From: Lota lota
Lineage: Eukaryota > Chordata > Actinopteri > Gadiformes > Lotidae
Direction of reading: 5' to 3'
Assembly (NCBI GenBank): GCA_026745465.1
Contig: JACYXH010000091.1
Location: 4,076,501-4,140,500, forward strand
Length of the DNA stretch: 64,000 bases
The stretch's first letter is position 1. Each line of letters opens with the position of its first letter. The notes beneath the pieces were generated by a model, which did not search any database, was not told where the DNA came from, and saw nothing but the letters and a program-made list of their open reading frames with translations. A program made the position numbers and the translations under genes. This document shows, in pieces, positions 1 to 12,099 of the stretch.

Positions 1-117
1 GAAATATAAAGAACCAGATAGAGACACACACACAAGCTAGAGACACACACACACACACACAGAAAGACATAGAGGGAAACAAACACAAAGGCACAGACAC
101 ACAGAGACAGAGACACA

Positions 118-161
<44 letters not shown>

Positions 162-341
162 TGCACACTCATACATACAGAGAGACATGCAGACAAAGAC
201 ACACACACACACACACACACGCACACAGAGACACACACACACATACATGCACACTCAGACACACAAAGAGACACTTAGACAGAGACAGACACACACACAG
301 ATAGAGTAACACACACGCAAACACACAGACACAGTGTTTTC
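1..341. repeat. AC-rich low-complexity tract
   Basis: The first 340 bases are almost entirely (AC)n mixed with AGACAC and CATACA variants, including a pure CA run near 120-160. No coding signal is visible. It reads as a degenerate compound microsatellite at the window edge. Confidence 0.9.
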
Positions 342-1415
342 ACAGTAGATGCCGTTTCTGTGTGATATCTTGCCACAGACACAGTGGTTTCATAGTACAT
401 GCCGTTTATGTGTGATATTCTCCCACCTGCTGGTGAATTGGTGCATTATGCTTAAGAAAAATCACGTTAATTGACACTGTGACATTATGAAATGAGATAT
501 CGACACCAACATTTTATCACATATTAAGGGAGGTGTGCTTTATGTGCGTGCCAAGTTTATAGTTTCTGTTCCCTTCTGAAGCTGACTTCAGGCTATTTGG
601 TATAATGTCTGGTGGCTGGTATAATAATGTTCAATCATTTGCATATTTTGAATTTGCCATAACTTGGCCATTTTTTACCCAATAAGAAACCTCCTTGAAA
701 TTTAAGCTTGGAAAAGCCCACAGATCATGAATCTGAAATCCGTTTTTCTTGGGAAGCTGTGCTTCTGTAGAATTAGATTTTTGAACATTTCACGAAATCT
801 TCAATTTACAGCAAAATCTATCATGACGGACTTTATGGTCCCAATAGAATACATTGTTCAGCATGTAAAATAAAGCATAGACACCAAGTTTCAGAAATGT
901 TCATCCATGGGGGTGGACGTGCCGATCGTTTAACTTTGACCGGATGTTATAGCGCCACCTATGCGCAATTCGCCGGCAGACTTTTTCGAGACCTGCTTAC
1001 CGTGGATATGTACAAATCCCCCAAATTTGAAAACGTTTGAGTACTCCACCGCGGAGATATAAGCGTTGCCAATCAAGAACAATAATATTACCCAATCGCG
1101 TCAATAACAATAGGTATCCACAGTTCCACTGTGAATACCTAATAAGATCAACCATATACAACTGGGTGGTATATATATATATATATTATATATACAAACG
1201 TATATTGTCCTATTCATGTTGGTAATTGGCACAAACTAAAACATGTCCAGATGTCTTCATTCATCATGATTGTACATTTTTAAAGCACAGGCACTAAAAC
1301 AAAGGCAGTGAAATAGCATTGGCAGTGTAATGTATAATAATTTAATGGACAATCAGCTATGCCAGTAAGCTTGTTGAAAAGCACGAGGAAGTTCCTGGCA
1401 TGTATCATGCCAGGG
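342..1415. other. unique and dispersed-repeat-like DNA upstream of the mucin-like pair
   Basis: No convincing gene is seen here. Two imperfect copies of a motif around GCCGTTTATGTGTGATAT lie at about 350 and 405. The stretch near 940-1060, with GCGCCACCT and a downstream CCACCGCGGAGATATAAGCG, resembles dispersed repeat sequence seen widely in teleosts, which is a judgement from memory. A TA-repeat lies near 1170-1192. An A/T-rich TATA-like stretch near 1330-1340 could be part of the promoter of the first mucin-like gene. It lies just outside the duplicated unit, so copy B does not have it. Confidence 0.4.
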
Positions 1416-1570
1416 CACGATTTTGCCAATGTAATGAACCCAATCTTGTTTATCAGGTTCTGTGAGAGTAGCTGTGCTCTCCACTTGTCCTCTTTGTTAA
1501 AGTGAAGGTCTTCAGACGAACCAAAGGACTTAAACAGTGTGGTCGAATAGATCGTCATCTGTAAACCAAC

Positions 1571-4500
1571 ATGGCTAGCAAAGCCTTTTTTGTGGTACTT
1601 CTGGTTGGATATTTTCACGTATCCAGTGGGCAGAGTAAGTACATGGATCGGATTGTTATCTATTTTCTTTAGATTTCAATTAAATATTTGCTGTTGTTTT
1701 TTGGTCCTTTGCCACACATATTCATTTGTATGTTTTGATTTTATCTTTAGGGTATGTTAGGCTACCAAACAATAGTTGCAAAGATGCATTCATTGGCATC
1801 ATTTTATTCCTGTCTTGGTTTTTGTTTTTAACATACCTCAAATTTTTAACAACCCTTAATTCTGTTGTTACAAACTGTTATGGAACATCAACTTCATCTT
1901 ACAAACAAATACTCTGCTTATTCTGCTTGGGTTCATAGTTGTACACGTTTTTCTGTTAATTTATTTTTCTTCTTCAGTATCAAACAATTTACAGAGCTGG
2001 TATTCCACTAATGTTGAAGACAGTGACTTTCTATTGATCTGGTTTGTACCTAAATACTCCATCACTCTTTTGGACCAAAAAAACAATATTAGGGTTGGCA
2101 ATTGTATCTGGTGGTATAGCTTACCTATTCCAGCATACTTCTGAAATAAACTGGAACAGCCCTTATGTGTGACTTACAGGAACATTTGAATGTCATAAGT
2201 TCCTTTGTTTGGAGGCTGCCTCCCCATTAGGTAAACCTACCACACAATGGGTCTCATTTGACTAACATTTGACTAATAAGCATGTACTGCATAAAACAGG
2301 TCATCATAACCTCACACCCACAATGGGAAAGGGTTGTAGTTGTAGGAGCTGCAGTTGAAACCTGACTAGGTCCCAACATCCAACTTTTGAATATATGTAG
2401 GAGACTGATTTGTTTTATTGTTAGGCTGCCAAACAATAGAATAAATAATTGGCATAATTTAATTCCTGTCATTGTTTTTCTTTTATCATACCTCTATTCT
2501 TTAGCAACCCTCATTTATGTTGTTACAAAGCTGTTATGGAACATCAACTTCACCTTAAAAGCAAATACTCTGCTTATTCCGCTTGGGTTCATAGTTGTAC
2601 ACTTTTTTCTGTTAATTTCTTTCACAAAGTCACACTCATTGGTACTAAACTGTTTAAGGCCCTCTTAGTTTTACAGTGCTAACATCAGAATCCTGATTTC
2701 AGTATCTCAAAGTGATGTTTAGATTATGTTTTTCATTCTCCATTATCAAATATGAATTCCTTGAGAAGCTCCATAGTTTTGTTTTTCAAATCCAACAGTT
2801 TTTATTGATCCCATCATTAACCTCATTGTACCCATTTTCCACACTTTAACTAACGCTGTAAATTTAAAGTTAAATTAAACTCAATGATACAAATTAATTT
2901 ATTCTTACAAATGAGGGAAAATAAGTGTAAAACTTGCACACATTGACAGTGCCAATAAGATAATGTTTAGTTTACGTATATTACACAGTTTTAAGTTGTA
3001 ACTAGAGCTGGATGATAAGTCAATATTGATATCCTCGCGATCAAATCCACCACGATAACCTTGATATGTTTTTAAATACATTTCCCATATTTTCGATAAA
3101 CATTTAACAGCATCAATCACTGCCTCTGCGCAGCGCCCTGAGTGCAATATGTTCAAACAGATTACAATAGGGTAAGCCATGGCATGACATGCATGCAGGC
3201 AGCAGCCCACAAACCAACTGAGGGAAATCCCCATCCCCTTAAGGGACCTGCATAGACAAAGAAAAATAAAACAATATATATATAAAACAAAAGCAGGCTG
3301 GAAAAAAAGTATGTCGAGTGAAAAAGAAAAGACTCTATATCAAATCAACTCACTTGGATTAATCCCATAAAGCAGAATTTTAGTAGGCTTTTGTCCAGAA
3401 ATTCTCCATCGAATAACCCATTGTCCTTGAGATCAGAAAACAAGGACATCCAAAATGCCTTGTGTTCCTTTCGCAAGAAACCCCACTGTTGAATGACCTG
3501 ATACGGAGGGAATACTTTGCAACAGTATTGCTTTTATTATACAATAATGGTAAGTCCTAGACAAACATGACATGACCAACCGAACACCTGAGGAGCGCAC
3601 CAACAACCGCGCATGCACAGTAGTAAGTACGGTGGTTGCTATGGGAGCATATTCAAATTGCATATTGTGAATGCTCTACACCCACCAATATAAAATTTGT
3701 TGATTGGCAGTACTGGCACCTTCCAAATAGCTGAAAATCTTGTATGTGACTGTAATATTCACATAGAATATATTAACCACAAGTTCTATTGGATGTTGAA
3801 CATGCAGGATTGTGATTGGTCCACACAACGGTAGAGTACTATGACTGGCAGGGTATTGAAGTCGGACTTCCTAATTTCAGTTAACCTGTTTGAGTCCGTA
3901 TGCTAAATAAAACTACAAAGTTATTGTTGTAGAGTGGGATATGACCACTAGGGACAGTAGTGCCATTGTTGGGCACAGGAACTTACTGCTCGCCACCCCT
4001 GAGTTGGAAGTTGATGCATGGTCACCATCAATAAAGAGTTATGAGCAAAGTCTGTGCCAGTCCAGTTACTAATTAGTATTACCAATATACTACAGTTATA
4101 TCACATCATCATCTGGATTTAATAGATGTACCTAGAGTACAAAACAAGACAGTGACCATTTTCAGTCCCAAGATCTCCCCTCACAACTCTGGGGCAGCCT
4201 CCCAAATGTTGCACTTCTTCAATGTAATAACCTCCTATCACCTTGGGATCACTACTTGCTGTGTACGCATTAAGCCAGATCATTCTTCTCGAAAAGCCGC
4301 CAATATGCATCCATTGACAGAGATACCATGCAGCTTTACTTTATCATACGACTCAACATGCCAGATAAGACTGGGACCCCTTGAGAAGTAACTTCGTCGT
4401 CTGAGACGTCTTGATTCCCTCACTGACACTCCTTAAGGATCCAACTCCTTGAGAACTAGGCGCACATCTTCTTTCCTCACACGCATGCCATGTTCCCTAC

Positions 4501-7500
4501 TCTTTACGTGCATCCAGCAGTACCCATGAAATTGTCCAGAGTACTGCTGTTTGTCTCGAATGAAGTCGACAAGGTCCGCCAGACTTGAGTATATTTTTCA
4601 TCAAGATACCCACTGGCACGAGGCAACCTCTTAATATGTCTTTCACTTATTTGAAAACCATGTCTAGAGCTTAACATTGACTTGATCTGTTAATATTGTA
4701 GGAAAAGCTCAAAGTATAACTCAATGAATCGCTTAATGTCGTTCCGTTAATCTGGTTTTTTAAAAGAGAATGTCTCGCAAAATATTTCGAAACTTTTTTC
4801 ACCCTGCAGATTTTTGTTTATATCCACAGGCCATATTTTTTTCAGATCACTCTTCTTTTTTCACACCGCATATTTCTTTTTTCATATAATTTTTATTTTT
4901 TTTACACTGCAGATTTATTTTACCCAGGCCTGGGGAAGTCAAAGTTCAGAAGTTCGACAAAAACGAATGTGTCCGATTTTTCATCGTTCACAAGTCTGCT
5001 TCAAAATGGCCCAGGGACTTGAAACTTGCCATTCTCACTCATTAGCCTTGCTAGCATTAGTTAGCATGCTCATATAATTTTGCACAAATTATGAGTTGGC
5101 TCATAGTCATTTTCTTCAGAAAATGCACATGCGGCGACATGTCTAGTTCAGATTTCTTTTAATTTATTTGCATGTGGCCCTAATCCTCATCCATAGCTCT
5201 ACTCTCTCTCTAGCAGTTGTTTACATGTTTATTATTTTCCAGTAACAACAACAACAACTAACATAACAACAACCGTGCTTCAAACAACAACAGCAAGTCC
5301 AACAACCATTACCGCTGATACAACAACCACAACCACGGGTCCAACAACCATAGACGAGGGTCCCACAACCACAATCGCGGATCCAACAACCACAACCGCG
5401 GATCCAACAGCCACAACCGCGGATCCAACAACCACAACCGCAAATCCAACAACCACAACTGAGGGTCCAACAACCACAACTGAGGGTCCAACAACGACAA
5501 CCGCAAATCCAACAACCACAACTGAGGGTCCAACAACCACAACTGAGGGTCCAACAACCACAACTGAGGGTCCAACAACCACAACTGAGGGTCCAACAAC
5601 AACAACCGCAAATCCAACAACCACAACTGAGGGTCCAACAACCACAACTGAGGGTCCTACAACCACAACCGCAAGTCCAACAACCACAACTGAGGGTCCA
5701 ACAACCACAACAGCAAACCCAACAACCACAACCGCAGATCCAACAACCACAACAGCAGCTCAAACAACCACAACCGCAGGTCCAACAACCACAACAGCAG
5801 CTCCAACAACCACAACCGTAGGTCCATTAACCACAACCACTGATCCAACAACCACAACTGAGGGTCCAACAACCACAACAGCGGGTCCAACAACCACAAC
5901 CGCAAATCCAACAACCACAACCATGGGTCCCACAACAACTACCGCGGGTCCAGCAACCACAACCGGTAGTCCAACAACCACAACTGAAGGTCCAACAACC
6001 ACAACCGCAAATCCGACAATCACAACTGCGGATCCGACAACCACAACTGAGGGTCCAACAACCACAACCGCAAATCCAACCGCCACAATCGCGGATCCAA
6101 CAACCACAACCGCAAATCCAACAACCACAAATCCAACAACCACAACTGAGGGTCCAACAACCACAACTGAGGGTCCAACAACCACAACCGCAAATCCAAC
6201 AACCACAACTGTAGATCAAACAACCACAATTGAGGGTCCAACAACAACAACCGCGGATCCAACAACAGCAACCGCGGGTCAAACAACCACAACCGCTGGT
6301 TCAACAACCACAACCGTTGGTCCAACAACCACAACCGCGGGTCCAACAACCACAACCGCAGATCCAACAACCACAACCATGGATCCAACAACCACAACAG
6401 CGGGTCCAACAACCACAACCGCGGATCCAACAATCACAACTGAGGGTCCAACAACCACAACTGAGGGTCCAACAACCACAACTGAGGGTCCAAAAACCAC
6501 AACTGCAAATCCAACAACTACAACCGCAGATCCAACAACTACAACAACGGATCCAACAACCACAACCACAACTCAAACAACTACAACAGCGGGTCCAACA
6601 ATCACAACCGCGGATTCAACTACCACAACTTCAAATCCAACAACCACAACTGCAAATCCAACAACCACAACTGAGGGTCCAACAACCACAACCGCGGGTC
6701 CAACAACCACAACTGAGGGTCCAACAACAACAACCGCAAATCCAACAACCACAACTGAGGGTCCAACAACCACAACCGCGGGTCCAACTACTACAACTGA
6801 GGGTCCAACAACAACAACCGCAAATCCAACAACCACAACTGAGGGTCCAACAACCACAACTGAGGGTCCTACAACCACAACCGCAAGTCCAACAACCACA
6901 ACTGAGGGTCCAACAACCACAACAGCAAACCCAACAACCACAACCGCAGATCCAACAACCACAACAGCAGCTCCAACAACCACAACCGCAGGTCCAACAA
7001 CCACAACAGCAGCTCCAACAACCACAACCGTAGGTCCATTAACCACAACCACTGATCCAACAACCACAACTGAGGGTCCAACAACCACAACTGAGGGTCC
7101 AACAACCACAACAGCGGGTCCAACAACCACAACCGCAAATCCACCAACCACAACCGCAAATCCAACAAGCACAACTGAGGGTCCAACAACCACAACCGCA
7201 AATCCAACAATCACAACTGCGGATCCGACAACCACAACTGAGGGTCCAACAACCACAACCGCAAATCCAACAACCACAACTGCAAATCCAACAACCACAA
7301 ATCCAACAACCACAACTGAGGGTCCAACAACCACAACTGAGGGTCCAACAACCACAACCGCAAATCCAACAACCACAACTGAAGATCCAACAACCACAAC
7401 TGAGGGTCCAACAACAACAACCGCAGATCCAACAACCACAACCGCGGGTCCAACAACCACAACCGCGGATCCAGCAACCACAACAGCAGCTCCAACAACC

Positions 7501-10500
7501 ACAACCGCGGATCCAACAACCACAACCGCGGATCCAACAACCACAACCGCGGGTCCAACAACCACAACCGCAAATCCAACAACCACAACCGCAAATCCAA
7601 CAACCACAATCGCAAATCCAACAACCACAACCATGGGTCCAACAACAACAACCACGGGTCCAGAAACCACAACCGGTAGTCCAACAACCACAACTGAAGG
7701 TCCAACAACCACAACCGCGGGACCAACAACCACAGCCGGTGGTCCAACAACCACAACTGAGCGTCCAACAACTACAACCGCAAATCCAACAACCACAACC
7801 GCAGATCCTACAACCACAACCGCGGATCCAACAACCACAACCGCAAATCCAACAACCACAACCGCAAATCCAACAACCACAACCATGGGTCCAACAACAA
7901 CTACCGCGGGTCCAGCAACCACAACCGGTAGTCCAACAAACACAACTGAAGGTCCAACAACCACAACCGCAAATCCAACAATCACAACTGCGGATCCGAC
8001 AACCACAACTGAGGGTCCAACAACCACAACCGCAAATCCAACCGCCACAATCGCGGATCCAACAACCACAACCGCAAATCCAACAACCACAAATCCAACA
8101 ACCACAACTGAGGGTCCAACAACCACAACTGAGGGTCCAACAACCACAACCGCAAATCCAACAACCACAACTGTAGATCAAACAACCACAATTGAGGGTC
8201 CAACAACAACAACCGCGGATCCAACAACAGCAACCGCGGGTCAAACAACCACAACCGCTGGTTCAACAACCACAACCGCGGATCCAACAACCACAACAGC
8301 AGCTCCAACAACCACAACCGCAGATCCAACAACCACAACCATGGATCCAACAACCACAACAGCGGGTCCAACAACCACAACCGCGGATCCAACAATCACA
8401 ACTGAGGGTCCAACAACCACAACTGAGGGTCCAACAACCACAACAGCGGGTCCAACAACCACAACTGAGGGTCCAACAACCACAACCGCGGGTCCAACAA
8501 CCACAACCGCAACTCAAACAACTACAACAGCGGGTCCAACAACCACAACCGCGGATCCAACAACCCCAACCGCGGATCCAACAACCACAACAGTGGGTCC
8601 AACAACCACAACTGAGGGTCCAACAACCACAACCGCAAATCCAACAACTACAACCGCAGATCCAACAACTACAACAACGGATCCAACAACCACAACCACA
8701 ACTCAAACAACTACAACAGCGGGTCCAACAATCACAACCGCGGATTCAACTACCACAACTTCAAATCCAACAACCACAACTGCAAATCCAACAACCACAA
8801 CTGAGGGTCCAACAACCACAACCGCGGGTCCAACAATCACAACCCCAAATCCAACAACCACAACTGAGGGTCCAACAACCACAACCGCGGGTCCAACAAC
8901 TACAACCGGGGGTCCAACAACCACAACCTCAAATCCAACAACCACAACTGATGGTCCAACAACCACAACCACAGATCCAACAACCACAACTGAGGGTCCA
9001 ACAACCACAACCGCGGGTCCAACAACCACAACAGCGGGTCCAACAACCACAACTGAGGGTCCAACAACCACAACTGCAAATCCAACAACCACATCCGCAA
9101 ATCCAACAACCACAACTGAGGGTCCAACAACCACAACCGCGTTTCCAACAACTACAACAACGGGTCCAACAACCACAACTGAGGGTCCAACAACCACAAC
9201 TGAGGGTCCAACAACCACAACCGCGGGTCCAACAACTACAACCGCGGATCCAACAACCACAACTTCAAATCCAACAGCTACAACTGAGGGTTCAACAACC
9301 ACAACCGCAGATCCAACAACCTCAACTGAGGGTCCAACAACCACAACAGCGGGTCCAACAACCACAACAGCTGGTCCAACAACCACAACTGAGGGTCCAA
9401 CAACCACAACTGCAAATCCAACAACCACATCCGCAAATCCAACAACCACAACTGAGGGTCCAACAACCACAACCGCGTTTCCAACAACTACAACAACGGG
9501 TCCAACAACCACAACTGAGGGTCCAACAACCACAACCGCGGGTCCAACAACTACAACCGCGGATCCAACAACCACAACTTCAAATCCAACAGCTACAACT
9601 GAGGGTTCAACAACCACAACCGCAAATCCAACAACCTCAACTGAGGGTCCAACAACCACAACCGCGGGTCCAACAACTACAACCGGGGGTCCAACAACCA
9701 CAACCGTGGGTCCAACAACCACAACCGCGGCTCCAATATCCACCACTGCGGCGCCAATATTCACCACTGCAGGTCCAACAACCATAACCGCGGGTACAAC
9801 AACCACAACAGCGGGTCCAACAACCACAACTGATGGTCCAACAACCACAACCGCAGATCCAACAACCACAACTGAGGGTCCAACAACCACAACAGCGGGT
9901 CCAACAACCACAACTGATGGTCCAACAACCACAACCGCAGATCCAACAACCACAACTGAGGGTCCAACAACCACAACTGCAAATCCAACAACCACATCCG
10001 CAAATCCAACAACCACAACTGAGGGTCCAACAACCACAACCGCGTTTCCAACAACTACAACAACGGGTCCAACAACCACAACTGAGGGTCCAACAACCAC
10101 AACCGCGGGTCCAACAACTACAACCGCGGATCCAACAACCACAATTTCAAATCCAACAGCTACAACTGAGGGTTCAACAACCACAACCGCGTTTCCAACA
10201 ACCACAACCGCAGATCCAACAACCACAACTGAGGGTCCAACAACCACAACCGCGGGTCCAACAACCACAACTGAGGGTCCAACAACCACAACTGCAAATC
10301 CAACAACCACATCCGCAAATCCAACAACCACAACTGAGGGTCCAACAACCACAACCGCGTTTCCAACAACTACAACAACGGGTCCAACAACCACAACTGA
10401 GGGTCCAACAACCACAACCGCGGGTCCAACAACTACAACCGCGGATCCAACAACCACAATTTCAAATCCAACAGCTACAACTGAGGGTTCAACAACCACA

Positions 10501-11488
10501 ACCGCAAATCCAACAACCTCAACTGAGGGTCCAACAACCACAACAGCGGGTCCAACAACCACAACAGCTGGTCCAACAACCACAACTGAGGGTCCAACAA
10601 CCACAACTGCAAATCCAACAACCACATCCGCAAATCCAACAACCACAACTGAGGGTCCAACAACCACAACCGCGTTTCCAACAACTACAACGGGTCCAAC
10701 AACCACAACTGATGGTCCAACAACCACAACCGCGAGTCCAACAACTACAACCGCGGATCCAACAACCACAACTTCAAATCCAACAGCTACAACTGAGGGT
10801 TCAACAACCACAACCGCAAATCCAACAACCTCAACTGAGGGTCCAACATCCACAACAGCGGGTCCAACAACCACAACTGCGGGTCCAACAACCACAACCG
10901 CAAATCAAACAACCACAATCGCAAATCCAACAACCATAACAGCAGCTCCAACAACCACAACCGTGGGTCCAATAACCACAACTGCGGGTCCAACAACCAC
11001 AACCGCGGGTCCAACAACCACAACAGCAGGTCCTCCTGGTATGTCCACTTGAAAGCAAACACATCTCAACTATATCCTAACCTTCAATAGCAACTGGTTG
11101 GTATCAGCCCTGTTAAACTATATTTCCTCTGTACTCTCTGTACCAAAGATGTTCCTTGTTTGAATCACCTGCACATTCTTTTCTCCCCAGTCTTCTCAAC
11201 CATTGCATATTTACAAGTCAAGTTGATTTCCTATGGGGAAGTCAGCAATGAAACAATTTCGGGACTTCTTCAAGAGGTACGTTTAGATTGCATCTATTTA
11301 CTTGATGGAACTATTTTGTATAATGTATGACAGTACCACATATCAAACTAGCCATGTTTTGTCTCCGTAACTGATGCCTTATCTTTACCCCTCTTTGTTT
11401 CTCTGTTTAGTTTTTCAAAAATCAGCTCCCAACTGGAACAGCTGCTCAGCTCTCAGTGAAAAGAATCCAAAGAATTGCAATCCAATAA
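1571..11488 (+). CDS. secreted threonine-rich mucin-like protein A (four exons)
   Basis: Predicted exons are 1571-1634, 5243-11038, 11191-11276 and 11411-11488, totalling 6024 nt or 2007 residues. Exon 1 encodes a signal peptide (MASKAFFVVLLVGYF then HVSSGQ) in good start context (AACATGG) and ends at donor GTAAGT in phase 1. Exon 2 follows a T-rich tract and TTTTCCAG. It encodes about 1930 residues of 7-residue units P-T-T-T-T-x-x, where x-x is mostly EG, AN, AD, AG, AA or AS. It ends in phase 1 at GTATGT. Exons 3 and 4 encode a 54-residue tail with sequon NET, then TAA. All joins keep frame. Dense Thr/Pro implies mucin-type O-glycosylation in the secretory pathway. No cysteine or transmembrane segment is visible after the signal peptide, unlike gel-forming or membrane mucins. 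I do not recognise a named orthologue, and the function (mucus or surface coat) is inferred. Confidence 0.85.
1738..2640 (+). repeat. internal direct repeat in intron 1 of gene A
   Basis: A block starting near 1738 (GTATGTTAGGCTACCAAACAAT through the TTTCTGTTAATTT near 1960) is repeated near 2395-2625 with the same order of motifs. The offset is about 650 bp. The equivalent place in gene B (about 12283-12560) has only one block. That block mixes diagnostic bases of both copies, as expected if recombination between the direct repeats removed the intervening DNA. Confidence 0.7.
3340..4690 (-). pseudogene. decayed integrase-core (DDE) transposon gene in intron 1 of gene A
   Basis: Read on the minus strand, the segment encodes pieces of an rve/DDE integrase-type protein. 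These include a SSLADLVDFIRDKQQ-like N-terminal part (about 4600-4550), LIWHVESYDK (about 4360), FSRRMIWLNAY, SSDPKVIGGYYIE and RGDLGTENGH (about 4290-4150), then GASTANQQ and WW (about 3700) and FCFMGLIQ near 3360. It is dead. Relative to the copy in gene B it has a nonsense change in the DPQG stretch (CAA to TAA, near 4434), a 2-bp insertion near 4303 that shifts the frame, and an unrelated block of about 190 bp inserted near 3488-3680. The catalytic Glu region is altered. The family assignment is from remembered fish integrase-like proteins. Confidence 0.75.
4700..5242 (+). other. 3' part of intron 1 of gene A with acceptor for the repeat exon
   Basis: This is an A/T-rich stretch with three loosely repeated TTTTTCACxCTGCAGATTT-like segments near 4795-4920. 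It ends in a pyrimidine-rich run and the acceptor TTATTTTCCAG at 5232-5242. The join to exon 1 makes codon ATA and continues TTTTTNITTT in frame. This whole stretch is missing from gene B. Confidence 0.6.
5270..11030 (+). repeat. 21-bp coding minisatellite array A (about 270 units)
   Basis: The array is nearly uninterrupted 21-bp units of the form CCAACAACCACAACNGNGGGT, one unit per P-T-T-T-T-x-x heptad. Higher-order structure is visible. The block holding the rare codon series GGTCCATTAACC recurs 1212 bp apart (5821 and 7033). The GTAGATCAAAC block recurs 1962 bp apart (6211 and 8173). A 315- or 336-bp super-unit marked by ACATCCGCAAATCC recurs at about 9091, 9427, 9993, 10309 and 10624. Length changes stay multiples of three. 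Rare partial units such as ANPTTTNPTTTT and AFPTTTTGPTT shift the heptad register but not the frame. Confidence 0.95.
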
Positions 11489-11943
11489 TTTTGTCATTTT
11501 GTTTATAAATGCACAGTACTTGTAGTTAAGAAATATCCAGAAACATATTGCTTACGCGTTGACATTAAACATGTATTGCATGGAAACACACAACTGGAAG
11601 TCAAAGACAATTGAAATATTCAGAATTTAAAGTAAATTCAACTATTCAATCAATAGTTGGCAAGACAACTCAAGACAAATCAATGGTCTTGTGCAATTAT
11701 TTTATTTACATTTCCTCAGTAACTTGTCAAATAATGTGAATGTTTTATAAAGCAATATATGATCAGTAATTTGCAGTTTTATTGTTGGATAATCAATCTT
11801 TCAAAACATGATGCTGTTTTTACTGAATGTATTGTTCTCCATGTCTACGACAAAGCCTAGCTATTGCTGAACATTGATTCCATTGGATTCTACCCCATAT
11901 ATTGTGTGTGTGTGTGTGTAAACGCGCCTCTTCCAGCCTTAAG
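11489..11943 (+). other. 3' flank of gene A up to the duplication junction
   Basis: The A/T-rich 3' flank is closely similar to the sequence after gene B. ATTAAA near 11564 is a possible variant polyadenylation signal, but it is not kept in copy B (GTTAAA), so I do not rely on it. A short (TG)9 tract near 11904 corresponds to a (TG)n tract of about 35 units in copy B. The TTCCAGCCTTAAG at 11931-11943 is the exact end of the duplicated unit. Confidence 0.6.
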
Positions 11944-12099
11944 CACGATTTTGCCAATGGTTATGAACCCAATCTTGTTTTTCAGGTTCTATGAGAATAG
12001 CTGTGCTCTCCACTTGTCCTCTTTGTTAAACTGAAGGTCTTCAGACGAACCAAAGGACCTAAACAGTTTGGTTGAATAGATTGTCATCTGTAAACCAAC

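Larger units (their letters stand above)
1416..11943 (+). repeat. tandem duplication unit 1, carrying mucin-like gene A
   Basis: The sequence from CACGATTTTGCCAATG at 1416 reappears at 11944, and the 3' flank of gene A ending in CTTCCAGCCTTAAG at 11943 reappears at 24805. The unit is therefore a direct tandem duplication with the junction at 11943/11944. At most one base is shared at the break. Relative to unit 2 it has extra blocks in intron 1 (about 3488-3680 and 3919-4092), keeps the original giant-exon acceptor region (about 4790-5300), and lacks about 240 bp of the 3' flank. Confidence 0.9.

Noticed and set aside
3433..3663. Separate small gene on the minus strand in intron 1 of A
   Set aside because: Part of it is the decayed integrase reading frame, and the rest is the inserted block. 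There is no independent support.
8192..9787. Plus-strand Gln/Pro-rich open frame (VQQPQ-type), resembling gluten-like or prion-like repeats
   Set aside because: It is the shifted frame of the Thr repeat, with no splice-compatible start or end.
6573..10895. Long minus-strand open frames (Val/Gly-rich, Cys/Gly-rich and Trp/Leu-rich) across array A, with similar ones in array B
   Set aside because: They are the stop-free complements of the 21-bp repeat. Only the plus-strand Thr frame joins in phase to a signal peptide exon and to conserved tail exons.
5243..11038. Fish antifreeze glycoprotein gene
   Set aside because: Those encode Thr-Ala-Ala tripeptides with spacer cleavage sites. Here the unit is the heptad P-T-T-T-T-x-x without spacers.
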